This document shows positions 1 through 6,124 of a DNA stretch of 8,817 nt, piece after piece. The notes beneath the pieces are model-generated. The model saw nothing but the letters and a program-made list of their open reading frames with translations. It did not search any database and was not told the DNA's origin. The position numbers were made by a program, and so were the translations under genes. The number at the start of each line of letters is the position of its first letter. Positions within the stretch are counted from its first letter, which is position 1. Location: contig CALWKJ010000044.1 in assembly GCA_944381225.1 (NCBI GenBank), positions 1 through 8,817 on the forward strand, given 5' to 3'. The stretch is from an uncultured Clostridia bacterium. Its GTDB lineage: Bacteria; Bacillota; Clostridia; Christensenellales; UBA1242.

Positions 1-849
1 AGTTGCAATGGCAAGCGAGCCTGGACCAATGTGACAAGCCACACTTAACGACAATGGGTCAATGTATGTAATTTGCATATTTGGAAAATTTCTTTGAACT
101 TCTTGCTTAAATTTTTCGGCTTCTTCAGGTATATTTGTATGAGCAATTTCTAAAACCATTTCGCCTTTATCATAATATTCTTTAAAAACTGTTTCCAAAT
201 CTTTTTTTATGGCATTTATCATGCGCATTTTTGCTTGACCAAAACTTAATACTTTTGCATAAGCGTCTAATTTGCCACCATGAATTTGTAAAATTGGTTT
301 AATATTTAGTAAGGAACCTAATATTGCGGCCGCAGGTGTAATTCTGCCACCTTTTTTTAAATATGATAATGTTGCGACCGTTATGTATATACTTGAGTCT
401 AATCTTCTTTGTTTTAAAATATCTTTAATTTCTTTGGCTGTTTTGCCTTGCTTTGCTAGTTTTAAAGCCTCATAAACACTTTCTTTTTGAGTTACACTTA
501 TTCTTTGATTGTTTACAACATAAACTTTGTTGTTGTAATTCTTTGCTAAGTTTTTTGCTGTGTTGCAAGATTCACTCAGTCCGCTTGACATTGGAATATA
601 AACAAGTTCATCGTGAGTTTCTAACGCCTTATCCCAAATCTCTGTTACATTAAAAGGTGATGGCTGTGACGTTGAAATATTTGCATTATTTTTTAGTTTT
701 TCGTAAAATTCTTTTTGGCTTAAAGATACTTCCTCAAAATATTCGGCTTCATTAATCAGAAAAGGCATAGGTAAAACATATAAATCTTCATCATTTTCAT
801 TTATTGATATACCAGAATTGCTGTCTGTTACTATTGCTACTTTTGACAT
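1..849 (-). CDS. DegV family fatty-acid-binding protein (FakB-like), C-terminus cut off by window edge
   Basis: Reading the minus strand from the ATG at 849-847 gives 283 codons without a stop. The family usually ends a few residues after this point, so only a short tail is missing. Seen: N-terminal VTDSNSG (residues 7-13), the TSQPS loop (60-64), SSGLS (88-92), YLKKGGRI (163-170), LNIKPIL (181-187), AHTN (236-239) and CHIGPGSLA (272-280). These occur in the order and spacing typical of DegV proteins. Known: DegV proteins bind a fatty acid between two domains. In Firmicutes the FakB members present it to the kinase FakA, making acyl-phosphate for phospholipid synthesis. No fakA is in the window, so the partner is inferred. 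The start is supported by AAGGAG (minus strand, 860-855) five bases before ATG. It is transcribed divergently from yqeY. The family call is firm; the exact lipid bound is unknown. Confidence 0.95.
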   Translation of the reverse strand, partial: MSKVAIVTDSNSGISINENDEDLYVLPMPFLINEAEYFEEVSLSQKEFYEKLKNNANISTSQPSPFNVTEIWDKALETHDELVYIPMSSGLSESCNTAKNLAKNYNNKVYVVNNQRISVTQKESVYEALKLAKQGKTAKEIKDILKQRRLDSSIYITVATLSYLKKGGRITPAAAILGSLLNIKPILQIHGGKLDAYAKVLSFGQAKMRMINAIKKDLETVFKEYYDKGEMVLEIAHTNIPEEAEKFKQEVQRNFPNMQITYIDPLSLSVACHIGPGSLAIAT

Positions 850-873
850 TTTATCTCCTTGTTAAAACAAGAT

Positions 874-903
874 ATTATATAATATACTATATATATTTTT
901 CAA
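874..903 (-). promoter_or_regulatory. Sigma-A-type promoter candidate for the degV-like gene
   Basis: On the minus strand, TTGAAA (903-898) is followed after 18 bases by TATAAT (879-874), which is a perfect -10 box. Transcription would start near 867, only about 18 bases before the ATG. The spacer is an AT alternation. A dyad with arms CTTGTT/AACAAG and a 2-base centre (858-871) falls on the predicted start point and touches the ribosome binding site, so it could act as an operator. The AT-rich background lowers certainty. Confidence 0.6.
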
Positions 904-948
904 ATGTTTTTATAGCACAAATTTATTAAAATGTGCCATTTAATATAA

Positions 949-964
949 TTGAATATTTATTCAA
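949..964. repeat. Perfect inverted repeat TTGAATA-TT-TATTCAA
   Basis: Seven-base arms TTGAATA (949-955) and TATTCAA (958-964) flank a 2-base centre. It sits upstream of both divergent promoters. Its core GAATA/TATTC recurs in the larger palindrome at 1009-1032, with the two centres about 64 bases apart, which would suit a dimeric repressor binding two related sites. No known regulator consensus is matched. Confidence 0.6.
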
Positions 965-983
965 CCATTTTGGCAATGCAAAA

Positions 984-1002
984 AGTTGTAATACTTATAA
1001 CT
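984..1002. repeat. Near-perfect inverted repeat AGTTGTAA-TAC-TTATAACT
   Basis: Arms 984-991 and 995-1002 pair with a single mismatch, which would be G-U in RNA. The left arm lies in AAAAGTTGTAA (981-991), and that 11-mer recurs exactly at 1029-1039, where it contains the -35 box of the yqeY promoter. Its position upstream of the predicted transcription start argues for a DNA site rather than a leader hairpin. Confidence 0.45.
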
Positions 1003-1008
1003 TATTTA

Positions 1009-1032
1009 TTTTAGAATAAGTTTATTCTAAAA
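1009..1032. repeat. Perfect 11-base-arm palindrome directly upstream of the yqeY -35 box
   Basis: Arms TTTTAGAATAA (1009-1019) and TTATTCTAAAA (1022-1032) are exact inverted repeats around a 2-base centre (GT). The element ends one base before the predicted -35 hexamer at 1034-1039. No transcript is expected to terminate here, because the flanking genes are divergent. An operator is therefore the best reading. It does not match the CIRCE, CodY, Rex, LexA or PerR consensus sequences I know. Confidence 0.65.
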
Positions 1033-1033
1033 G

Positions 1034-1062
1034 TTGTAAATAATACTCAAATGTGTTATTAT
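1034..1062 (+). promoter_or_regulatory. Promoter candidate with extended -10 for the yqeY operon
   Basis: TTGTAA (1034-1039), a 17-base spacer, then TATTAT (1057-1062) preceded by TGT (1054-1056) form a vegetative promoter with an extended -10. The start point would be near 1069, leaving a leader of about 18 bases that carries AAAGGAG (1071-1077). The same build recurs ahead of the gene at 6125. Confidence 0.65.
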
Positions 1063-1086
1063 ATTTTGTAAAAGGAGAATGGTGAC

Positions 1087-1509
1087 ATGATTTATGATGA
1101 ATTAAAAAAAGCTAATGTAGAGGCAATCAAAGAAAAAGATGCTGTAAAAAGATCAATTTACAGTGTTTTAATAAATAAGTGCATGCTTGAAAACATAAAG
1201 AAAAGGGAGCAAGGAGTGGAGCTTTGTGATATTGATGTTATTCAAATTATGCAAAAAACAATTAAAGAATTAACTGAAGAAATGGAAAATTATAAAAAAG
1301 TAAATAATGCAGCAGAAATTGAAAACATTTCAAAACAAATAGCAATAGTAAATTCTTATTTACCTAAAATGATGGAAAGAGATGAAATTAAAACAATTAT
1401 ACTAAGTTTGGATGACAAATCAATTCCTAATGTAATGAAATATTTCAAAACAAATTATGCAGGCAAATGCGATATGAGACTTGTTCAAGAAGTTTTAAAA
1501 AGTTTGTAA
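1087..1509 (+). CDS. yqeY: YqeY-family protein (GatB/YqeY domain)
   Basis: The 140-residue product matches the small YqeY family (usually about 150 residues) over its whole length. It has an N-terminal helical region with conserved basic/Ser positions around KRSIYSVL (21-28) and a charged middle helix (about 49-72). The hallmark IAIVNSYLPK (85-94) follows, then a C-terminal AGKCDMRLVQEVLKSL (125-140) that matches the usual ending where the family has a G-(K/R)-x-D pattern. Known: the fold resembles the tail domain of GatB, the amidotransferase subunit that handles mischarged tRNA, but YqeY's own job is unproven. The start is set by AAAGGAG (1071-1077), with nine bases between GGAG and ATG. 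It is the first gene of the plus-strand run, 11 bases ahead of the phosphoesterase gene. No signal peptide or membrane segment is visible, so it is cytoplasmic. Confidence 0.9.
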   Translation: MIYDELKKANVEAIKEKDAVKRSIYSVLINKCMLENIKKREQGVELCDIDVIQIMQKTIKELTEEMENYKKVNNAAEIENISKQIAIVNSYLPKMMERDEIKTIILSLDDKSIPNVMKYFKTNYAGKCDMRLVQEVLKSL

Positions 1510-1520
1510 AAGAGTAGTTT

Positions 1521-2222
1521 ATGAAAATATACGCAATTAGTGATTTGCATTTGTGCAGTAGTGGCGAAAAACCAATGGAGATTTTTGGTGGTGATTGGGA
1601 AGATTACACACAAAAAATATACAATGATTGGCAAAAAAAAGTAAGAGATGGCGATGTCGTTTTAATATGCGGGGATATTTCTTGGGCCATGAAAATTGAA
1701 CAAGCCAAAAATGATTTTAAATATTTTGAAAATCTTAAAGGAAATATAGTTATTATCAGAGGCAATCATGATTATTGGTGGCAAAGTATTTCTAAAGTAA
1801 GAAACATTTTACCCAAAGGTGCATATGCACTGCAAAATGATGCCATTTTATTAAACGATTATGTAATTTGTGGAACTAGAAGCTGGATTGTTCCAGAAAA
1901 CAAATTGACGAATATTCAAGATAATAAAATTTATAAAAGGGAGCTTTTAAGATTGGAAATGGCTTTAACAAGTGCAAATCGATTGAGAAAAAACAATGAG
2001 ACCATTATTTGTATGTTGCATTATCCACCTTATAATTCAAATAAAGAATATAATGAAATAATTAAGCTTTTGCAAGATTATAATGTCAAAATTTGTATTT
2101 TTGGACATATTCATGCTTGTTTAGGAAAATATAAAATATATGAAAAATTGTACGGAATAAATTTTTATTTAACTTCATGCGACCTTTTAAAAAATAAATT
2201 GATTGAAATTAAAGGAGAATAA
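1521..2222 (+). CDS. Calcineurin-like metallophosphoesterase (COG1768-type predicted phosphohydrolase)
   Basis: The 233-residue protein carries all metal-site motifs of the calcineurin-like phosphoesterase fold in order: DLHL (8-11), GDISW (51-55), GNHDYWW (81-87), LHYPP (166-170) and FGHIH (194-198). The likely metal ligands are D8, H10, D52, N82, H167, H196 and H198. The set GGDW near the N-terminus, GDISWAMK and GNHDYWW is typical of the COG1768 group of predicted phosphohydrolases rather than of nucleases or YfcE/YkuE types. Known: the fold hydrolyses phosphoesters with a two-metal centre; the substrate of this group is not established. No signal peptide is present, so the enzyme is cytoplasmic. 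It starts 11 bases after yqeY with a weak AAAGAG site, suggesting translational coupling. Its last codons contain the ribosome binding site of the next gene. Confidence 0.92.
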   Translation: MKIYAISDLHLCSSGEKPMEIFGGDWEDYTQKIYNDWQKKVRDGDVVLICGDISWAMKIEQAKNDFKYFENLKGNIVIIRGNHDYWWQSISKVRNILPKGAYALQNDAILLNDYVICGTRSWIVPENKLTNIQDNKIYKRELLRLEMALTSANRLRKNNETIICMLHYPPYNSNKEYNEIIKLLQDYNVKICIFGHIHACLGKYKIYEKLYGINFYLTSCDLLKNKLIEIKGE

Positions 2223-2227
2223 AATTG
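2211..2227 (+). promoter_or_regulatory. Ribosome binding site fixing the TTG start of the CvpA-like gene
   Basis: AAAGGAG (2211-2217) lies seven bases before TTG at 2225-2227 and inside the last codons of the phosphoesterase gene, whose stop is at 2220-2222. No ATG or GTG with a comparable site follows nearby. The first membrane helix would also be damaged by a later start, so TTG is the convincing start. Confidence 0.8.
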
Positions 2228-5122
2228 GAAGAAAGTTTAGTGATTTTGATTTTAAATATTCTTTTTGCAATTTTTATTGTCGGTGGTTTTTTGCTTGGAC
2301 TTAAGGGAATAAAAAAAGCAGGATTAAGCTTTGTGTGTTTTGTTGTTGCAATAGTTGTTGCAATTTTTGTTACACCTTTAATATCGCAATCAATTATGCA
2401 AATAAAAGTAACATATAATGGGAATTTAACAAGTTTAAATGATATTATTTTGTCGTATATAAATAATTCGGAACAAATTGCTGAAATGACATCTGCAAGT
2501 CCAACACTAAAAACTTTAATTCAAAATGTTCCATTAATGGTTGGCAATGTGTTTGTTTTTGTTGCTTTGTCTTATATTTTTGCTTTTTTGGGTTGGATTG
2601 TGTATTTAATATTAGCATCAGTTTTTATTAAAAATGAAAAAAATATTAAAGATGAAAAAGGAAATGTTGTTAAAGCAAAAATTAAAAAACATAGATTATT
2701 AGGTGGTATTGTAGGAGCATTACAGGGATTAATTTTAGTTTTTATAACTTTTTTGCCATTTAGTGGCATTGTTGGATTGGTAAATGATATTACAGATGAG
2801 CCGGTTAGTGCTCAGACTCAAGAAGAGAGTTATTTAACACCATCTGCAAAATTTATTAAAGATAATTTGCCAAAAGAGGCACAAGAAATAATTAATGCCT
2901 ATTCTAATTCGGCAGTTGCCAAAATGAGTGGTGTTTTGAATTTTGATGATGTTTTATTTAATAACGTATCTACAGTTGAAGTTGACAATGTTAAGATATC
3001 ATTAAGAACAGAAGTATTAAATATTGCAAAAGTATATGATAATGTAGAATTTTTATTTGAAATTGATTTGTCTTCTTTAAATTCTTTAAAATTGTTAAAT
3101 TACGATAAATTAAACAACGCAATTGAATTTATTTTTAATTCAAACATATTAAAGGCAACTTTGCCTGAATTGTTGGACTATGGATTTGATAAACTTTTAA
3201 CATGGCAAGACGTTCAATCTAATGAGGATCTTTCGTTACTTCTTCAGTCTATACAAGCAGAACTAAAAACTAATAATGAAGTTTTGTTTAATTTACAAAA
3301 TGAAGTGTCAAGCTTGGTAAATTCGTGTAAAATAGTTGTTGAAACTAATCTTTTAGATGAAATCTATTTAAATAATGAAGAGTTCTCTAATGAAAATTTG
3401 AAAAACATTATTGAAATTTTAACTGCTAATGATAAACAAGTGTTTAATCAATTAATTGACAATTTATTTAATTCTAAAGCATTAAATAAAGGCGTAATAT
3501 ACCTTTTAAATTATGGCTTAGATAATGTTGAGCTCACGCTTAAAAATTGGACAAATGATTCAAATTTAACTTTGGGCAGGTTAAATATTTTAGATAGCTC
3601 TATTGTGCTAAAAAAAGCCGAAGTTAAAAATTTATTGAGCAGTGCAATTAATATCATGAAAGATTTAATTGATACAGATTTAACTCAAATAAAAAATGAT
3701 TACAGATTGATTTTTGAGCTTAATTTGCCAAATATTGTATTAAATCTTGGAACATCAATGAATGTTATACAAAAAATGACAGTATTTAATGATACTGGTA
3801 TTTATGACGAAATTATTGATGCTTTAACAAAAACACAATATGAAAAATATGTTGATTTTGCGATATTAAAAAATGATAATATTTGGTTGGAAGAAACTGA
3901 AATGCTAAGCAATGTAATTGAAAAGATTAACGAATCAAATTTTATTAGTTATGTCGATAAAACTGACAATGGTTATACAATGACAAATGACAACATTGCT
4001 AAAGTATTAAATAATTTAACAAAAAAATCAGATATTAACGGTCAAGAAAAAACATTAATAAGACAAATTATTGAACCTTTATATAACAGTAGAGCTTTTG
4101 CAAAAATATTAGATTTTGGATTTGAGCAATTAAATACAATTATAAATAATTTGGGAAGCAAAATAGGCGAAAATGTAGAACTTGGTAATATTAATTATGA
4201 GTATATTCATGCAGAAAATGAAAAGCAAAATATTTTTGCATTTGTAGATAATGTTGCAATGTATGTTAAAAATTTAAATTTAGATGAAGTTGCTAATGAC
4301 CCATTTACTGCCATTGTAAATTCAGATATAGTTCAACTTGGCAGTTGTATGGACTTTTTAAAGAATTCGAAATTGTTTGCTAATTCAAATAAAAATGGGA
4401 TTGAAACCAATGGAATTTATACAAATTTGATTAATGCTTTAATAGAAACAAAATACTCAAAATATGTAAATTTTGCAAGTTTTAAAGATAGTGATTTTTC
4501 ATTTAATAATGAATTTTCAAAACTAAAGTCCATTGTTGATGCTATGCTTAACAAACAAATAGTAGAGAATGGAAATAATATTCCACTCATAGAATATATC
4601 ATCAAGATAGGAGATGACCCAAATGGGTGGAAAGTTGTTTTTGAACAAATAGAGCAAAGTGATTTAACTGTTATATTTGAGCCACTTATGCAAAGCAAAA
4701 TATTTGAACCAATCGGAGTGATGGTTGTTAATAAAATAAATGAACAAATTAAGAAAGTTGTAGGCGAATACGGAGATGTTATAACAACAGTTATAGAAAG
4801 TTTAGATAAAGAAGAAATTGCGCAAGTCATTGAAGTGCTGGGAGCCGTAAGTGAAGTTATAACAGATATAACATCTACAGATTTTAATTTAAAAGATATG
4901 ACATCGGGAGAAGCGGCAAATGATTTTGGTGAATTGTTGAATACTTTGCAAGACAACGCAAATAAAAACGGCGTTTTTGAACAAACATATGATGCATTTA
5001 TTGAATATATCAAAGCTGATGAACAAATTGGTTCTCAAGTAACTGAAATTATTGCACAATATCCACAAGATAAAATTGATTGGGTAGATTTAATATCAAA
5101 ATTGCCAAAAGATGAAGGTTAA
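2225..5122 (+). CDS. Large membrane protein: CvpA-like N-terminus with a ~770-residue repetitive C-terminal region
   Basis: 965 residues, starting at TTG. Four hydrophobic segments are visible at about 5-27, 33-54, 103-134 and 158-183. The GxxxG-rich GGFLLGLKGIKKAG (20-33) and RLLGGIVGALQGLIL (157-171) resemble the CvpA (colicin V production) family, which is normally only about 160-200 residues long. Loops 25-33 and 136-157 are lysine/arginine-rich and so should be cytoplasmic. That places both the 55-102 loop and everything after about 185 outside the membrane (inference from the positive-inside rule). The C-terminal region is rich in Asn, Ile, Leu, Asp and Glu. It shows internal repeats: an NS-x-x-(F/L) motif near 305, 416, 621, 715 and 824, and a GIY...KY(V)xF block at 525-546 and 730-751. 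I recognise no enzyme motif. Its stop lies one base before the start of rsmH, so the two are almost certainly co-expressed. An envelope or division role is suggested only by context. Confidence 0.8.
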   Translation: MEESLVILILNILFAIFIVGGFLLGLKGIKKAGLSFVCFVVAIVVAIFVTPLISQSIMQIKVTYNGNLTSLNDIILSYINNSEQIAEMTSASPTLKTLIQNVPLMVGNVFVFVALSYIFAFLGWIVYLILASVFIKNEKNIKDEKGNVVKAKIKKHRLLGGIVGALQGLILVFITFLPFSGIVGLVNDITDEPVSAQTQEESYLTPSAKFIKDNLPKEAQEIINAYSNSAVAKMSGVLNFDDVLFNNVSTVEVDNVKISLRTEVLNIAKVYDNVEFLFEIDLSSLNSLKLLNYDKLNNAIEFIFNSNILKATLPELLDYGFDKLLTWQDVQSNEDLSLLLQSIQAELKTNNEVLFNLQNEVSSLVNSCKIVVETNLLDEIYLNNEEFSNENLKNIIEILTANDKQVFNQLIDNLFNSKALNKGVIYLLNYGLDNVELTLKNWTNDSNLTLGRLNILDSSIVLKKAEVKNLLSSAINIMKDLIDTDLTQIKNDYRLIFELNLPNIVLNLGTSMNVIQKMTVFNDTGIYDEIIDALTKTQYEKYVDFAILKNDNIWLEETEMLSNVIEKINESNFISYVDKTDNGYTMTNDNIAKVLNNLTKKSDINGQEKTLIRQIIEPLYNSRAFAKILDFGFEQLNTIINNLGSKIGENVELGNINYEYIHAENEKQNIFAFVDNVAMYVKNLNLDEVANDPFTAIVNSDIVQLGSCMDFLKNSKLFANSNKNGIETNGIYTNLINALIETKYSKYVNFASFKDSDFSFNNEFSKLKSIVDAMLNKQIVENGNNIPLIEYIIKIGDDPNGWKVVFEQIEQSDLTVIFEPLMQSKIFEPIGVMVVNKINEQIKKVVGEYGDVITTVIESLDKEEIAQVIEVLGAVSEVITDITSTDFNLKDMTSGEAANDFGELLNTLQDNANKNGVFEQTYDAFIEYIKADEQIGSQVTEIIAQYPQDKIDWVDLISKLPKDEG
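3764..3862 (+). repeat. Internal protein repeat, block A copy 1 (CvpA-like protein residues 514-546)
   Basis: This segment encodes a block ending GIYDEIIDALTKTQYEKYVD. It aligns by eye with residues 712-751 (GIYTNLINALIETKYSKYVN), with a nine-residue insertion in the later copy. Shared positions include GIY, the AL..T.Y pair, and KYV-(D/N)-F. The DNA has drifted, so this is an old protein-level duplication rather than a recent DNA repeat. Confidence 0.6.
4346..4483 (+). repeat. Internal protein repeat, block A copy 2 (CvpA-like protein residues 708-753)
   Basis: This is the second copy of block A, about 200 residues after the first. A related B block (NS-x-x-F plus a hydrophobic helix) follows each copy, near residues 619-643 and 821-847. 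The offsets of 202-205 residues for both blocks suggest that a unit of about 200 residues was duplicated in tandem. Earlier, weaker B-like copies are at 303-327 and 414-440. Confidence 0.6.
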
Positions 5123-5126
5123 AATG
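5115..5126 (+). promoter_or_regulatory. Ribosome binding site and start choice for rsmH
   Basis: GAAGG (5114-5118) precedes the ATG at 5124-5126 by five bases. RsmH proteins typically begin M-E-(F/Y)-K-H-I-P, which matches translation from 5124 exactly. An in-frame ATG at 5112 would add only MKVK, has no good binding site, and lies inside the preceding gene. The chosen start leaves one base after the upstream stop, so reinitiation coupling is likely. Confidence 0.75.
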
Positions 5127-6047
5127 GAATACAAACACATACCAATTATGATTGACGAAATTCTATCTGGTTTAAATATTAAACCAGATGGAATTTATTT
5201 AGACTGTACTATTGGAGGAGCAGGCCATTCTTTGCAAATTATAAAAAAATTAAATGATAAAGGATTGTTAATAGGAATAGATAAAGACAAAGAGGCAATA
5301 GCCGTTTGCAAAACTCGATTAAAAGACTATAAAAATGTAATTTTAGAAAAGTCAGATTTTAAAGATATTGCCCAAATATTAGATAAATTTAATATAGTTG
5401 GTTTAGATGGAGTGTTAATTGATTTAGGAGTCAGTTCCTATCAATTAGATAATAAAGAAAGAGGATTTAGTTTTAGATTTGATTCAAAACTTGATATGCG
5501 AATGGACCAAACACAAAAACTAACAGCGTATGATGTTGTTAACACTTATTCCAAATCTCACTTGACAAGAATAATTAAAGAATATGGAGAAGAAGAATTT
5601 GCCAGTAGCATTGCAAATAACATAATTTTAAGTAGACCAATTAAATCTACAAAACAATTAGCAAACATAATAGAAAAGAGTATGCCAACAAAAATTGTAT
5701 ATAAAAGGAATGGTGCACACAAAAAAACATTTCAAGCAATAAGAATAGAAGTTAACAAAGAGCTTGATAATTTATTTGAAACAATTAATTTCTTAATTTC
5801 AAAATTAAAAAGTGGTGGAAGAATGGCAGTTTTAACATTTCACTCTTTAGAGGATAGAATTGTTAAAAATTGCTTTAAAATAAATTCTACGGGATGTTTG
5901 TGTCCTCCAAAAACTCCCATTTGCATATGTGGGCACAAAAAAGTTATTAATTTAATTAACAAAAAACCTATTATGGCAAGCGAACATGAACAGCAAGTAA
6001 ATCCAAGGTCAACATCTGCTAAATTGAGAATAATAGAAAAAATATAA
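5124..6047 (+). CDS. rsmH: 16S rRNA (cytosine-1402 N4)-methyltransferase RsmH (MraW)
   Basis: 307 residues, the normal length. Known: RsmH transfers a methyl group from S-adenosylmethionine to N4 of C1402 in the decoding centre of 16S rRNA, and its gene sits at the head of the division/cell wall cluster in most bacteria. Seen: the N-terminal MEYKHIPIM, the SAM-binding loop LDCTIGGAGHS (26-36), IDLGVSSYQLD (99-109), ERGFSFRFDSKLDMRMD (112-128), TFQAIRIEVNKEL (202-214), LTFHSLEDRIVK (237-248), the Cys-rich CLCPPKTPICICG (258-270) and the closing NPRSTSAKLR (293-302). It follows the CvpA-like gene by one base. The usual mraZ is not upstream. The first codons contain an unusually long inverted repeat (5158-5196). 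A 77-base gap follows, with no terminator but with a promoter candidate. Confidence 0.98.
   Translation: MEYKHIPIMIDEILSGLNIKPDGIYLDCTIGGAGHSLQIIKKLNDKGLLIGIDKDKEAIAVCKTRLKDYKNVILEKSDFKDIAQILDKFNIVGLDGVLIDLGVSSYQLDNKERGFSFRFDSKLDMRMDQTQKLTAYDVVNTYSKSHLTRIIKEYGEEEFASSIANNIILSRPIKSTKQLANIIEKSMPTKIVYKRNGAHKKTFQAIRIEVNKELDNLFETINFLISKLKSGGRMAVLTFHSLEDRIVKNCFKINSTGCLCPPKTPICICGHKKVINLINKKPIMASEHEQQVNPRSTSAKLRIIEKI
5158..5196 (+). repeat. 18-base-pair hairpin inside the start of rsmH
   Basis: Left arm 5158-5175 and right arm 5179-5196 pair along their full length around a 3-base loop (ATA). The only imperfection is T5164 opposite G5190, which is G-U in RNA. The inner 11 pairs (ATCTGGTTTAA with TTAAACCAGAT) are perfect. 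It encodes the conserved GLNIKPDGI region. No T-run follows, so it is not a terminator. It covers +35 to +73 of the gene, where it could affect ribosome passage or RNase cleavage (inference). Confidence 0.8.
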
Positions 6048-6057
6048 TTGTATTACA

Positions 6058-6086
6058 TTGCAAAAATTAATAAAAAATGTTAATAT
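6058..6086 (+). promoter_or_regulatory. Internal promoter candidate with extended -10 ahead of the ftsL-position gene
   Basis: TTGCAA (6058-6063), a 17-base spacer, then TAATAT (6081-6086) preceded by TGT (6078-6080). The spacing and extended -10 equal those of the yqeY promoter. Transcription would start near 6093, with AAAAGGAG (6107-6114) in a leader of about 32 bases. A small dyad TGTA-T-TACA (6049-6057) lies just upstream of the -35. It would give the last two genes expression independent of the upstream operon. Confidence 0.6.
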
Positions 6087-6124
6087 GATTGTAATAATAT
6101 TTAATTAAAAGGAGTAATTATATT

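Larger units (their letters stand above)
850..1086. promoter_or_regulatory. Divergent intergenic control region between the degV-like gene and the yqeY operon
   Basis: This 237-base gene-free stretch separates two divergent units. It holds a minus-strand promoter candidate near 874-903 and a plus-strand one near 1034-1062. Between them lie inverted repeats at 915-936, 949-964, 984-1002 and 1009-1032. No plausible small ORF, RNA gene or terminator was seen. Because both predicted leaders are short (about 20 bases), regulation by protein binding at the dyads is more likely than by a long leader RNA. Confidence 0.7.

Noticed and set aside
325..334. GC-rich palindrome TGCGGCCGCA in an AT-rich region
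   Set aside because: It is three Ala codons in the conserved AAAILG stretch of the DegV-like protein. Coding explains it.
453..653. 66-codon plus-strand open frame
   Set aside because: It lies antisense to the well-supported DegV-like gene, has no ribosome binding site, and its Cys/Leu/His-rich composition is that of a shadow frame.
1079..1090. Three-codon open frame ATG-GTG-ACA-TGA overlapping the yqeY start
   Set aside because: Its ATG is one base after the Shine-Dalgarno site, too close for initiation. No evidence supports a leader peptide.
1819..1830. Perfect 12-base palindrome GTGCATATGCAC inside the phosphoesterase gene
   Set aside because: It has no loop, no partner copy and no position relative to a start or stop that suggests function. 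It is compatible with chance.
2572..2769. 65-codon minus-strand open frame
   Set aside because: It is a shadow of the third and fourth membrane segments of the CvpA-like gene and has no independent support.
4417..5013. 198-codon minus-strand open frame
   Set aside because: It is antisense to the CvpA-like gene, whose start, binding site and repeats are supported. The Ser/Ile/Phe-rich product is the mirror of AT-rich coding sequence.
5112..5126. Upstream ATG as the rsmH start, overlapping the previous gene
   Set aside because: It would add only MKVK, lacks a good binding site, and the family's usual MEYKHIP start is at 5124.
6048..6124. Terminator between rsmH and the next gene
   Set aside because: The 77 bases contain no GC-bearing stem followed by T residues, only a promoter candidate and a weak AT dyad around the binding site.
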